A DNA stretch of 64,000 bases. Source: Pontibacter deserti (GTDB lineage Bacteria; Bacteroidota; Bacteroidia; Cytophagales; Hymenobacteraceae). Below, piece after piece: positions 34,484-43,562 of this stretch. Position numbers and translations under genes: made by a program. The stretch is from assembly GCF_023630255.1 (NCBI RefSeq), contig NZ_JALPRS010000003.1:372001-436000 (forward strand). Direction: 5' to 3'. Below the pieces are notes generated by a model, which saw only the letters and a program-made list of their open reading frames with translations, made no database searches and was not told the DNA's origin. The first letter of the stretch is position 1, and every line of letters starts with the position of its first letter.

Positions 34484-36061
34484 ATGGAAGTAACCACTAT
34501 GAAGATCACAAAAATGGATTATGCCGCAACCGGCGCCTTCTCCCAGACTATAACCGACTACCTTGCGCAAAACGAAAAGCTCAAACCGTTTTATAACCGT
34601 TTTCCGGGTATAAATGTGTTTGAAGCCCAGCTACAGGAGAAAGAGTTTAGTTCAGAGCAGCGGCAGGTGTTGCATAAGGCACTGCAGGAGCAGTATAGTT
34701 CTGTTTCGGAGATCAATCCGAAAGTGCAGCAGAACATTGATCTGTTGTTACAGCCCAATACCTTTACCATTACTACCGGCCACCAGCTAAACATCTTTAC
34801 CGGTCCATTATACTTTGTGTATAAGATCATTACAGGCATAAATACCTGTAAGCAACTGCAGGCAGCTTACCCGGACTATAACTTTGTGCCGGTTTACTGG
34901 ATGGCCACCGAAGACCACGATTTTGCCGAGATCAACCACTTTAATTTGTTCGGGAAAGGCTACAAATGGCAGACAGAGCAGACAGGCGCTGTAGGCAGAT
35001 TCTCAACTGAGGGCTTGGACCAGTTGCTGGACGAAATGCCTGAAAAATTTGCTGTGTTTGAGGAGGCTTACCGCAATAGCAAAACCCTGACCGATGCCAC
35101 CCGTGCTATAACCCATAGTTTGTTTGCCGATTATGGTTTGGTAAGTATAGATGGGGATCAGGCTGAACTGAAAAAAGCACTAACGCCGGTTATCGAAAAA
35201 GAGCTGACTGAAAACCTTTCGCATAAACTGGTTTCTGAAACAAGCGCGCAACTGGAAGAACTGGGTTATAAACCACAGGTATATTCGCGCGAGATCAACT
35301 TGTTTTACCTGAAAGATGGACTGCGTGAGCGCATTGTGCAGGAAGACGGCAAGTATAAAGTACTGAATACCGATATCAGCTTCACACAGGAAGAAATACT
35401 ACAACTAGCAAAAGAGCATCCGGAGCAGTTCAGTCCAAATGTTATACTTCGGCCACTGTACGAAGAGCTTATACTTCCGAATCTGGCTTATATTGGTGGT
35501 GGGGCAGAAGTGGTGTACTGGTTCCAGCTGAAAAAAGTGTTTGAAGCTTATAAAGTAGCTTTCCCGGTGCTGATGCTGCGCAACTCGGCTATGTACATTA
35601 ACCGCGGCAATGCCAGCCGGATGCATAAACTTGGGCTCTCAGCTGAACAAATGTTCAAGCCATTCTTAGATCTGAAGAAATACTTGTCGAGCCAGCTGCA
35701 CGAGGAAGAAATTACCCTGAAAGCGCAGCAGAAAACGGTGGAAGATGCCTTTAAGGAAGTGGAAAAGCTGGCCAAAAGTATAGACCCGACGCTGGTTAAA
35801 GCTGTAGCCGCCGAAGAGCAAAAGGCATACAATGCCCTGCAAATACTGGAAAAGAAACTATCCAAAGCCCGTGACAGTAAGCATGAGCAAACCTTTAAGC
35901 AACTCGAGAACCTGAAGGAGAAGTTGTTCCCGGGCGGTAGCCTGCAGGAGCGCCACGACAACCTGCTTAGCTATCAAGCCAATAACCCCGATTTTATACC
36001 TGCGTTGGTGGATGCCTTCGATCCGTTTGATTTGAAATTTACGATACTGGAAGAAGAGTAA
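34484..36061 (+). CDS. bshC: Bacillithiol biosynthesis cysteine-adding enzyme BshC
   Basis: This 525-residue protein joins cysteine to glucosaminyl-malate in bacillithiol synthesis, the low-molecular-weight thiol of many Bacteroidota and Firmicutes. Typical BshC blocks are present: TGHQLNIFTGPLYFVYK (about 99-115), VYWMATEDHDFAEI (about 138-151) and a Rossmann-like core, then a long coiled-coil (about 400-480). Start is either 34484 or the internal Met6 at 34499 (MKITKMDY); the latter resembles other BshC proteins. Its stop shares one base with the next gene. Confidence 0.94.
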   Translation: MEVTTMKITKMDYAATGAFSQTITDYLAQNEKLKPFYNRFPGINVFEAQLQEKEFSSEQRQVLHKALQEQYSSVSEINPKVQQNIDLLLQPNTFTITTGHQLNIFTGPLYFVYKIITGINTCKQLQAAYPDYNFVPVYWMATEDHDFAEINHFNLFGKGYKWQTEQTGAVGRFSTEGLDQLLDEMPEKFAVFEEAYRNSKTLTDATRAITHSLFADYGLVSIDGDQAELKKALTPVIEKELTENLSHKLVSETSAQLEELGYKPQVYSREINLFYLKDGLRERIVQEDGKYKVLNTDISFTQEEILQLAKEHPEQFSPNVILRPLYEELILPNLAYIGGGAEVVYWFQLKKVFEAYKVAFPVLMLRNSAMYINRGNASRMHKLGLSAEQMFKPFLDLKKYLSSQLHEEEITLKAQQKTVEDAFKEVEKLAKSIDPTLVKAVAAEEQKAYNALQILEKKLSKARDSKHEQTFKQLENLKEKLFPGGSLQERHDNLLSYQANNPDFIPALVDAFDPFDLKFTILEEE

Positions 36062-36633
36062 TGCTGAAAGCGGAACTACGGAAACTGATGCTGCAACAGC
36101 GTAGGGCATTGCCAGCTGAGGAAGTGCAGCGCCGCAGCAAAAGTATAGCCGATCAGTTTTTTGCTAATTTCAGTTTGCAGGCCGGGCAAACAGTGCATGT
36201 ATTTCTGCCTATTGTTAAGAACAACGAAGTAAACACCTGGCCAATAATCGAGCGGTTACGATTGGAGCATCCCGAAGTGCGCGTAGCCGTACCCGTGACT
36301 GATGTGGAGCAGAATATACTTACCCACCACCACCTCACCGACGAAGCTATACTTATAGAAAACCCCTGGGGCATACCGGAGCCGCAAAACGCACAGCACA
36401 TACTTGCCCCTGAAGTAGATATCGTGCTTATACCTTTGCTGGCATTTGATAAAGCAGGTCACCGCGTTGGGTATGGCAAAGGCTTCTACGACCGCTTCCT
36501 GGCCGACTGCCGTCTGGATGTGCTGAAAGTAGGTTTATCGCAGGAGCCGCCTGTAGAAAGTATAACCGACCCTAACCCATTTGATGTGCCGCTAGATGCC
36601 GTGGTGATGCCTAATGGTGTTTGGTGGAAGTAA
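36061..36633 (+). CDS. 5-formyltetrahydrofolate cyclo-ligase
   Basis: This 190-residue enzyme of one-carbon metabolism converts 5-formyl-THF to 5,10-methenyl-THF using ATP. The basic N-terminal segment (KAELRKLMLQQRRAL) and the diagnostic GYGKGFYDRFL motif (about 139-149) are clear. It overlaps the bshC stop by one base (TAATG), so it is co-translated with it. The E. coli equivalent is called ygfA. Confidence 0.94.
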   Translation: MLKAELRKLMLQQRRALPAEEVQRRSKSIADQFFANFSLQAGQTVHVFLPIVKNNEVNTWPIIERLRLEHPEVRVAVPVTDVEQNILTHHHLTDEAILIENPWGIPEPQNAQHILAPEVDIVLIPLLAFDKAGHRVGYGKGFYDRFLADCRLDVLKVGLSQEPPVESITDPNPFDVPLDAVVMPNGVWWK

Positions 36634-36638
36634 CTGAT

Positions 36639-37775
36639 CTATTCGGACTTTCCTTCACGTTTGTCTTCTGCAGCTTCTTCCTTTCCTTCTTCAATTAATT
36701 CACCCGCTTCTTCCTGGGTTTGCTTGTCGGCTTCAGGCTCTTCTTGCTCATACTTGTTTTCCGGGGCAAAGCTTAGCCTGATAAATATCGGGAAGTGATC
36801 GGAGTCGATGTCAGGCAATCTTTTCATGCTCTCAACCTTAAAATGCGTGGAGTGGAAAACATGGTCCAGGGGCCAGCGCAGAATGGGGTAATTGGCATTA
36901 AAGGTGTTATAAAATCCTCTTCCAAGTCGGGGGTCCAGCAGTCCGCTTACCTCTTGGAAAAGCTCTGTGGTACGAGACCAGGCCACATCATTAAAATCGC
37001 CGGCTACTATAACCGGGTACTTAGAATTGGCAATGTCGCGGGCAATCATCACTATTTCAGCATCCCGTTTTTCAGAGGTGGCATCTTCGGTTGGTACAGG
37101 TGGTTTGGGATGCACCACATGCAACTCCACCCATGTGCCATTACGCAGCTTCACAAAGGTTTTAATAGATGGAATATCTTTATCGAGGAGGTAACTTACT
37201 TTTTGCTGGCGCAGCGGCAACTTACTATAAAGGTGCATGCCATACGTGTTTTCAAGCGGGATCTCTACGCGGTGTGGGTACTGTTTCGTGACATTTGCCA
37301 AACCCTGCTGCCATGCCAAATCTGATTCTAACAGCAAGACAATATCAGGCTCTTGCTTTTGTATAAGTGCGGCAAGCTTGCTATGCTCTTTGTTGTCCAT
37401 AAACACATTCGAGACCAGCAAACTAATGTTGGTGTCTTCAGGTGTGTTTTCAGCAGCATCTTTAACCTCTTTGGGCGCCAGAAAAGTATAGGGGTAAATA
37501 TTAACGGCCTGGTAAATGATAGCAATAGAGAGCGCTGCCAACAGAAACTTATCGCGTTTGCGCTCTTTGGGTGCCAGCCAAATGTAAAGTATAAAGCTAA
37601 AAACAGCCAGTGCAAAAAGCTGCAGACGAGGATAATCAAACACACGTACGTACCACTCCTGTGAGTGTAGCAAAGGTAAAAAGGTGGCGAGAATAGAAAA
37701 CGTGGCCAAGGCTTGTAGTGTAATAACTAAAGCTGGTCGTCTGATAAGAGCAGGTGGTTTAGGTGCAGCTGACAA
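36639..37775 (-). CDS. Membrane-anchored endonuclease/exonuclease/phosphatase family protein
   Basis: This 378-residue protein has three N-terminal membrane helices (about 13-35, 48-66 and 78-95), then an EEP domain (about 125-335). Catalytic motifs are the Glu of LLLESD, GDFNDVAW and the C-terminal DSDHFPIF. The last ~45 residues are a low-complexity tail of Glu, Lys and Asp. Substrates in this fold range from DNA to phospholipids; none can be chosen here. It converges with the 5-formyl-THF cyclo-ligase gene, five bases apart. Confidence 0.85.
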   Translation of the reverse strand: MSAAPKPPALIRRPALVITLQALATFSILATFLPLLHSQEWYVRVFDYPRLQLFALAVFSFILYIWLAPKERKRDKFLLAALSIAIIYQAVNIYPYTFLAPKEVKDAAENTPEDTNISLLVSNVFMDNKEHSKLAALIQKQEPDIVLLLESDLAWQQGLANVTKQYPHRVEIPLENTYGMHLYSKLPLRQQKVSYLLDKDIPSIKTFVKLRNGTWVELHVVHPKPPVPTEDATSEKRDAEIVMIARDIANSKYPVIVAGDFNDVAWSRTTELFQEVSGLLDPRLGRGFYNTFNANYPILRWPLDHVFHSTHFKVESMKRLPDIDSDHFPIFIRLSFAPENKYEQEEPEADKQTQEEAGELIEEGKEEAAEDKREGKSE

Positions 37776-37853
37776 AGTATAGTTTAAACAGTATATGTGC
37801 TGCAGTACGCAATAGCGTTAACGAAGTTAAGATTGCAGCTTTGCAGAAAACAT

Positions 37854-37885
37854 AACGCCCTGCTGATATTTACCAACAGGGCGTT
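37854..37885 (-). terminator. Terminator after the 113-residue unknown gene
   Basis: Arms AACGCCCTG and CAGGGCGTT (37854-37862 and 37877-37885) enclose a 14-base loop. The hairpin lies just beyond the end of the minus-strand gene. Confidence 0.7.
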
Positions 37886-37905
37886 TATACTTGCAGCCGG
37901 GGCTG

Positions 37906-38247
37906 TTATTTCTTCTTCTTGCCTTTGTTCAGGCTTTTCAGGTGCTGTACCGGTCCAAACTCAGCCTGCTCTATTGTTCTGCCGCCGATATAGATCTTGC
38001 GCAGCTGCACTTCTACAGGAGCCATTGTTTTGGTCATGTCCGAAGACACTACTTTGCTATAGAACTCTTTTGCTTTAACAGATGCGCCACGCTCAAAAGC
38101 ATGTTTCTGCTCGTTTTTGCTAACCGGCATACCTGGTATAACCTGGTAAGTAGTGCAAACTACTTCGTATTTAGACTGGAAAGGCTTTACTACGCCACGA
38201 CCAATTGCCTTTATCGGGCTTATTGCTTTTGTAAATAACTTCTTCAT
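37906..38247 (-). CDS. Hypothetical basic protein
   Basis: This 113-residue protein is strongly basic and ends GKKKK. It has no membrane segment and no motif that I recognise. The lysine-rich N-terminus (MKKLFTKAISPIKAIGRG) could be amphipathic. It has its own terminator downstream. Function unknown. Confidence 0.6.
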   Translation of the reverse strand: MKKLFTKAISPIKAIGRGVVKPFQSKYEVVCTTYQVIPGMPVSKNEQKHAFERGASVKAKEFYSKVVSSDMTKTMAPVEVQLRKIYIGGRTIEQAEFGPVQHLKSLNKGKKKK

Positions 38248-38398
38248 TTATGAACTATAGGGTAAAGGTTTTTTCATGCTATGCAAAATAATACAATATC
38301 CCGAAAGTTAAAGTTCACTGGCTAAATAAAAGTATGAATCCAATACAGATATAGGTATAGTTATACTTTAGGGGCAGGTTAATGTGCTGATTTACAGG

Positions 38399-39076
38399 CT
38401 ATAGTACAGGCCTGATGCCGCGTGTCATCTCGCGTTTGCCGGGAGGGCCGGGCAATGCTTCTACTATAAATCCGGCCGCTTTCAGGTTACGTTTAAAAGC
38501 TCCTTTGGCGCAATAGGTTACCAGTATACCACCCGGGCGGGTAGCGTTGTATAGTTTGGCAAATACTTCTTCGGTCCAGAGCTCAGGTTGCTTTTCCGGG
38601 GCAAAGGCATCAAAATACACTACATCGTAGTAAGCTTCCGGCGGACAGAACTCTTCCAGTGTTTCGTGTATTTTTTGCAGCGTAAAGTACGGACTCAGGT
38701 CTACAGGCTCGTTCCAGGGAGCGGCATGCATCTTTTTAAAATTATCGAGTAGCTCCGGGTTCAAAATGAATTGCTCAAAATGCAGTTGCTCCACTACATC
38801 CATCGTTAAGGGATACTTCTCCAGGGTGTCGTACTGTACAAAGGCTTTCTGGGCAAGTGCAAAAGGCAACGTAAGTATGGCATTAAGGCCGGTACCGAAC
38901 CCAATTTCAAGTATCTTTACGTCGCGCTTCTGTTCCAGGGCATACTCCAGTCCGTGCTTTATAAACACATGCTGCGACTCCTGCAACGCGCCGTGCACCG
39001 AATGGTAATGCTCGTTCAGATCAGGAACATACAGGGTGTTAGAGCCATCTTTGGTCTGGCGTATCTCGAGGTGCAT
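38399..39076 (-). CDS. mnmD: tRNA U34 mnm5s2U-biosynthesis methyltransferase MnmD
   Basis: I start at 39076 (MHLEIRQTKDG); a longer frame to 39127 adds 17 residues with no family match. The 225-residue SAM-dependent methyltransferase of the DUF752 family completes mnm5(s2)U at the tRNA wobble position. The SAM-binding motif is EIGFGTGLNAILT (about 63-75). The YFDAFAPEKQPELW block (about 155-168) and the PGPPGKREMTRG tail (about 211-222) are diagnostic. It is the stand-alone form, without the MnmC oxidase domain found in E. coli. Confidence 0.92.
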   Translation of the reverse strand: MHLEIRQTKDGSNTLYVPDLNEHYHSVHGALQESQHVFIKHGLEYALEQKRDVKILEIGFGTGLNAILTLPFALAQKAFVQYDTLEKYPLTMDVVEQLHFEQFILNPELLDNFKKMHAAPWNEPVDLSPYFTLQKIHETLEEFCPPEAYYDVVYFDAFAPEKQPELWTEEVFAKLYNATRPGGILVTYCAKGAFKRNLKAAGFIVEALPGPPGKREMTRGIRPVL

Positions 39077-39295
39077 GATTTTTATGGGTAAGCTACAAAT
39101 GTAAACATATCCGCTAACTGTGTGCAAGTATTAATGATTAATTAGGAATGAATAATGACTAAAATATTTTGAATGTCTGAACCAAAGATAAATAATGAAT
39201 TCTGGAATTAAGTGTGATTAAAATTCCTGTTCATCATTTCGCTCACACTTCATCTACGGTTCAGACAAACAACCAATAGCAACCAGCAATAAACT

Positions 39296-39724
39296 ATGGC
39301 CCGCATAAAAGTAACTATACCACCCCACAAACATTTTACGGCAACTATACCGGTGCGCATAACCGACCTCAACTATGGTAACCACCTTGGCAACGATGCT
39401 TTGCTGTCTATTTTGCACGAGGCCCGCATGCAACTGCTTGGCCACTTTGGCTGGAGCGAACTGCAGATTGGCGGAGCAAGTATGATAATGGCCGACGTGG
39501 CGATAGAGTATAAAGGCGAAGGCTTTTACGGTGATATCTTAACCATAGCTCTGGCTTTCGACGACATCAGCAAGTATGGCTTTGATATAACTTACCATGT
39601 TACCAACCAGCTTGGCAAAGAAGTAGCGCGTGCTAAAACGGGTATGTTGTGCTTTAATTACCAGGAGCGGAAACTAATGGCACTTCCCGATGAAGTAAAG
39701 GCAAAAATTGAAACTAAAGCCTGA
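39296..39724 (+). CDS. HotDog-fold acyl-CoA thioesterase (4HBT family)
   Basis: This 142-residue cytosolic hotdog protein has the family core RITDLNYGNHLGNDAL (about 22-37), including the Asp/Asn and His positions of the 4-hydroxybenzoyl-CoA thioesterase type. A beta-sheet with VAIEYKGEGFYGDIL follows. The substrate is unknown. rlmN begins 21 bases after its stop. Confidence 0.85.
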   Translation: MARIKVTIPPHKHFTATIPVRITDLNYGNHLGNDALLSILHEARMQLLGHFGWSELQIGGASMIMADVAIEYKGEGFYGDILTIALAFDDISKYGFDITYHVTNQLGKEVARAKTGMLCFNYQERKLMALPDEVKAKIETKA

Positions 39725-39745
39725 GTATTTTTGTAATTTTGTGGT

Positions 39746-40819
39746 ATGAATTTGATCGCAGATATACCTGTTTTAAATAAAAAAGACATCCGTAAGCTAA
39801 CGCTGGACGGCCTGAAAGCCTGGTTGGTGGAAAATGGTGAGAAGCCTTTCCGTGCCAAGCAGATCTATGAGTGGCTCTGGAAGCACTCTATTCAGTCGTT
39901 TGCGGAGATGAACAACGTTAGCCTTGCCCTGCGCGAAAAACTGGAGCAGCACTTTGCCATTAACGCCGTGCAGGTTGCTACCGAGCAGCTGAGCAACGAC
40001 GGAACTATAAAATCTGCGTTTAAACTATACGACAGCAACATTGTAGAAGGCGTACTGATACCGCATGACGAGCGCAAAACGGCCTGCGTTAGTAGCCAGG
40101 TGGGTTGCTCGCTTACCTGCAAGTTCTGCGCTACCGGCTACATGGACCGCGTGCGTAACCTCGATGCCGCTGAAATTTACGACCAGGTAGTACGCATAAA
40201 CGAGCAAAGCCTTCGCCAGTATGGTCAGCCGCTTACCAACATTGTATACATGGGTATGGGCGAACCAATGCTGAATTATGCCAACGTAATGCAAAGTATA
40301 GAGCGCATTACGGCACACGATGGCCTGGGTATGGCTGCGCGCCGCATTACGGTAAGCACAGCCGGTATTGCCAAAATGATCAAGAAAATGGCGGATGATG
40401 GTGTGAAAGCAAACCTTGCCTTGTCGTTGCACGCGGCAAACGACGAGAAGCGCAACCAGATTATGCCGATAAACGAAACCAACTCTTTGGAAGCGCTGAA
40501 AGATGCCCTGAAGCATTATCACCAGGTAACAGGCCGTAAGGTAACGTATGAGTATATCGTGTTTGATAACTTTAACGATACCCTGCAGGATGCCGAAGAA
40601 CTGCTTCGTTTCTCGAAGATCATCCCTTGCAAGATCAACCTGATAGAGTATAACCCGATTGCCAATGCTGATTTTGTGAACACAGATGATGACCGCCTGC
40701 AGAACTTTATTTATTACCTGGCAGACCGTGGAGTGCAGGTAAACGTGCGCCGCAGCCGTGGTAAAGACATTGATGCTGCCTGCGGACAGCTGGCCGTGAA
40801 AGAGCAACAAACTACTTAA
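39746..40819 (+). CDS. rlmN: 23S rRNA/tRNA adenine-C2 methyltransferase RlmN
   Basis: This 357-residue radical-SAM enzyme methylates A2503 of 23S rRNA and A37 of some tRNAs. The cluster motif is CSLTCKFC (about 118-125), MGMGEPMLNY is at about 171, and the C-terminal catalytic Cys lies in DAACGQL (about 347). A -7-like TAATTTTG sits at 39734-39741, but no correctly spaced TTG is visible, so the gene is probably read from the thioesterase promoter. Confidence 0.96.
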   Translation: MNLIADIPVLNKKDIRKLTLDGLKAWLVENGEKPFRAKQIYEWLWKHSIQSFAEMNNVSLALREKLEQHFAINAVQVATEQLSNDGTIKSAFKLYDSNIVEGVLIPHDERKTACVSSQVGCSLTCKFCATGYMDRVRNLDAAEIYDQVVRINEQSLRQYGQPLTNIVYMGMGEPMLNYANVMQSIERITAHDGLGMAARRITVSTAGIAKMIKKMADDGVKANLALSLHAANDEKRNQIMPINETNSLEALKDALKHYHQVTGRKVTYEYIVFDNFNDTLQDAEELLRFSKIIPCKINLIEYNPIANADFVNTDDDRLQNFIYYLADRGVQVNVRRSRGKDIDAACGQLAVKEQQTT

Positions 40820-40846
40820 GTATACACACTACGCAACTATAAACTA

Positions 40847-40876
40847 AAAACGCCTGCTGTACTCAGCAGGCGTTTT
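40847..40876. terminator. Bidirectional terminator between rlmN and the YihY/BrkB gene
   Basis: Thirteen-base perfect arms (40847-40859 and 40864-40876) form a symmetric hairpin with A-tract and T-tract at its base. Confidence 0.85.
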
Positions 40877-40881
40877 TAGTT

Positions 40882-41844
40882 TTATGGGTTCTTGTTGTGT
40901 CTTCCTTCAGATTTGGGCCTTCCGCTCTGGGTATCATCTTTATCAGATGTTTCTTCTACCTCCCGCACAAACACGGCATGTACTTTTGGACGGATACGTT
41001 GGCCATATTTCTTAGCATACTGTTGGGTAAACTCAGCCCCGAAGAACACGATCATAGATGAATAATAGATCCAGACAAGTATAATGATGATAGAACCTGC
41101 CGCACCATAAGCTGAGCCCGGATCTGAAGTGCTGATGTACCAGCTAATCAGGAATTTACCTAGCCCAAATAGCAGTGCCGTTACCACTGCGCCAATAAAT
41201 GTGTCTTTCCAGCGGATAATACCATCGGGTAGGTACTTAAAAATGAGAGCAAAAAGTAACGAAATAAGACCTACTGAAATTACAAAATCTATAATTCGGA
41301 TAACCCATGCCCCAAGCCCCGGCAGCAAACTGGAAATAAACTCACTAAGCATTGCTATAGCCGTACTCATCACCAGCGAGATCAGCATAAGCAGGGCAAT
41401 GCTCAGAATAATGCCAAACGAAGACAGCCTTTCTTTAACCATCCGTAGTATGCCATTCTCCGGCTTCACTTTCAGGTTCCAGACGCTGTTTAACGATTGC
41501 TGCAGTGTTACAAAAAAGGTAGTTCCGGCAAACACTAAGGTACCTATACCTACCCAAAGTGCCCAACCGGTCCCGCTGACCGATGCATTTTTAATGATGG
41601 TTTGTACTTCTGCTGCAGCCTGTGGCCCGGTGGCGGATGAAATCTGCTTAGATAGCTCGCCTGATACTGCCGCTTCTCCGAAAAAAAAGCCGGCTGCCTT
41701 AATGATAATAATGAGAAGTGGTGGAATAGAAAAGATGGCGTTAAATGCGAGTGCCGCTGCCAATCGCAACGACTCATTATCCAGGAATTCTGAAACTGAT
41801 GCTTTCAGCAGGGAAAAAGTATCTTTAAGTGCGAATGCAGCCAT
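40882..41844 (-). CDS. YihY/BrkB-family integral membrane protein
   Basis: This 320-residue protein has six hydrophobic segments (about 28-52, 90-115, 140-160, 175-200, 210-230 and 240-262) and the family's LAAALAFNAIFSIPPLL opening. It was once annotated as ribonuclease BN by error. It may be a transporter or a flippase-like protein; the family remains uncharacterised. The C-terminal ~50 residues are charged and cytosolic. It is monocistronic. Confidence 0.88.
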   Translation of the reverse strand: MAAFALKDTFSLLKASVSEFLDNESLRLAAALAFNAIFSIPPLLIIIIKAAGFFFGEAAVSGELSKQISSATGPQAAAEVQTIIKNASVSGTGWALWVGIGTLVFAGTTFFVTLQQSLNSVWNLKVKPENGILRMVKERLSSFGIILSIALLMLISLVMSTAIAMLSEFISSLLPGLGAWVIRIIDFVISVGLISLLFALIFKYLPDGIIRWKDTFIGAVVTALLFGLGKFLISWYISTSDPGSAYGAAGSIIIILVWIYYSSMIVFFGAEFTQQYAKKYGQRIRPKVHAVFVREVEETSDKDDTQSGRPKSEGRHNKNP

Positions 41845-41960
41845 ATTATTTGTGCAATTTGTTTAGGTTACTGATTACGTTCTGCAAAACAGGATAGTTT
41901 GACTTTGCCCGTTACCGGCTGATGATATAAGTATAAGTACTAGTTGAAAGAGGTATAAAA

Positions 41961-41995
41961 ACAAAAGGACTGCTAAAACTTAGCAGTCCTTTTGT
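41961..41995. terminator. Terminator downstream of DUF4403 gene
   Basis: Perfect 15-base arms (41961-41975, 41981-41995) enclose the loop AAACT. The hairpin has A-tract and T-tract at its base and works in both directions. Confidence 0.85.
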
Positions 41996-42019
41996 TAGAT
42001 CCGGTTTCTATGCCTTAAT

Positions 42020-43495
42020 CTATAGTTTGTCTATGGTAGCAGTTAGGTTACCCTTTGCATTTATCACGGTGCGTATGGCAGTTGGTGTTAAATAAATGTT
42101 GTCCGGTTCTATAGCCTGTATCTTTCCTTTCAGCATCACCGATTCGTGCACACGGCCCTGTTTATCCAAAGCTTGCTGCAATGTTTTGTGCGCGTCTGTT
42201 AGCTGGTCTTTAACAGGGATGTTTACCTGCTGCTGAATCATATCCTTAAACTTATTCTTGGCTAACCAGCTGGCTGTGCTTAGTAGTTTATCCTTCGTCT
42301 CTAAAGTATAATCTACATCACGCACTTTTATAGATGAAGTAGCCGCATCGTAATATGGTGTGCCGCGCAAGTATACTTTACCTACAATCTTTTTAGTGAA
42401 CAGGCCCGCTTTTGTTTTACCATCCACGTCCAGCATCAGCACCAACTGATCACCGCCCGGCGTTATACTTGCATCTTTTACAGTAAGCTGGCTTTTATCA
42501 TCATCAAACTTATAGGTCTGGTTAGCTACTTGCTGTTGCAGCATTTTACTAGCGTGTGTGTAAGGTATATCAGCAGTTAACCCTACCTGAATGTTATCCG
42601 TCAGCTTATTGTCGAATACCAGTTTAGGTAGCGCTTTATTGGTTTTAACAGCAGGCTTACCATCGGTAGTTACATTTATGTAAGAAGTTATACCAATGCG
42701 CATAGCCAATGTGCCGTTGCGGGCCTGAAGCGGCGTAACACGCACATCCTGCGGCAATACTTGTAGCCAGGCATTCATGTCGTCGTTTACTTTAACGGGC
42801 TCCTGTAGCATTGTCCAGGCCTGTTGCACATATTTCTTAACATCTACCTGTTTCTGTAGTTCTGCATCAAGCTGTTTGGTTAGCGTTGCCATTTGTTTAC
42901 GAAGCGCCGGCTCCACAAAGCGTGCCAACCCAATCTTTAGCGGGCCTAATTCTATCACAGGCTTAGTATTTCCCCATTCGAAGTCGCCGGTAGTGGTGGT
43001 TTTTAACTTATAATCTTCTGTAAGACCAATCTTACTTTCCGTATTGATAACCATATCAAACCTGGTGTCTTCGGTCTTGTCGATAGCCGGGCAAAGTTTG
43101 CAAGGGTCCCATTTCCAGCGCCCTTTTGCGTAGATATTCAGTGGTACACTAAAGTATATTTTATCTTTATCTGCCCTGATGCTCATGCGGCCATTCTTGC
43201 TAACAGTAACCGCTACGTCGTCATCGTCCAAGTTAGTATCCTTGTAAAGTACTCCTGCAAACTGACGATTCAGCATCTCTTCTAAGGTCGCAACCTGAAC
43301 GCTTACAGGTATGGTTATAGAAGAAAGCCTTGGTTGGTATACTGGAGCTGCAGCTGCCGTAGCTTCTGGAGCTGCAGTCTGTAGTTTTGACGTGCTGGTG
43401 CAGCCTGTTAAGTATAGTATTGCTGATAGCAACAGCGCAGATATAAGGGATGTGTATCTCACAAGTTTATAGAGTTTTCTGAAATTACGGCGCAA
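42020..43495 (-). CDS. DUF4403-family lipoprotein
   Basis: This 491-residue protein has a leader ending LTGC (Cys32) and is a predicted lipoprotein. The DUF4403 domain fills the rest, with the conserved RWKWDPCKLC segment (about 128-137), which could form a disulfide or bind metal, and two repeated beta-rich halves suggestive of lipid-binding (BPI/SMP-like) tubular folds. That fold is only a guess. Function unknown. The upstream side faces the copy B repeat region. Confidence 0.82.
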   Translation of the reverse strand: MRRNFRKLYKLVRYTSLISALLLSAILYLTGCTSTSKLQTAAPEATAAAAPVYQPRLSSITIPVSVQVATLEEMLNRQFAGVLYKDTNLDDDDVAVTVSKNGRMSIRADKDKIYFSVPLNIYAKGRWKWDPCKLCPAIDKTEDTRFDMVINTESKIGLTEDYKLKTTTTGDFEWGNTKPVIELGPLKIGLARFVEPALRKQMATLTKQLDAELQKQVDVKKYVQQAWTMLQEPVKVNDDMNAWLQVLPQDVRVTPLQARNGTLAMRIGITSYINVTTDGKPAVKTNKALPKLVFDNKLTDNIQVGLTADIPYTHASKMLQQQVANQTYKFDDDKSQLTVKDASITPGGDQLVLMLDVDGKTKAGLFTKKIVGKVYLRGTPYYDAATSSIKVRDVDYTLETKDKLLSTASWLAKNKFKDMIQQQVNIPVKDQLTDAHKTLQQALDKQGRVHESVMLKGKIQAIEPDNIYLTPTAIRTVINAKGNLTATIDKL

Positions 43496-43562
43496 GTTAG
43501 CACAGATTTAGTTTATGTAACAGAGGGGAGGTAGGAAGAGTGCCGGCGAGGGCTTTCTTTGC

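Noticed and set aside
40025-40810. 261-codon minus-strand ORF opposite rlmN
   Set aside because: It is the antisense shadow of a well-conserved radical-SAM gene. Its product is hydrophobic and His-rich in the way expected from reversed codons, with no family match.
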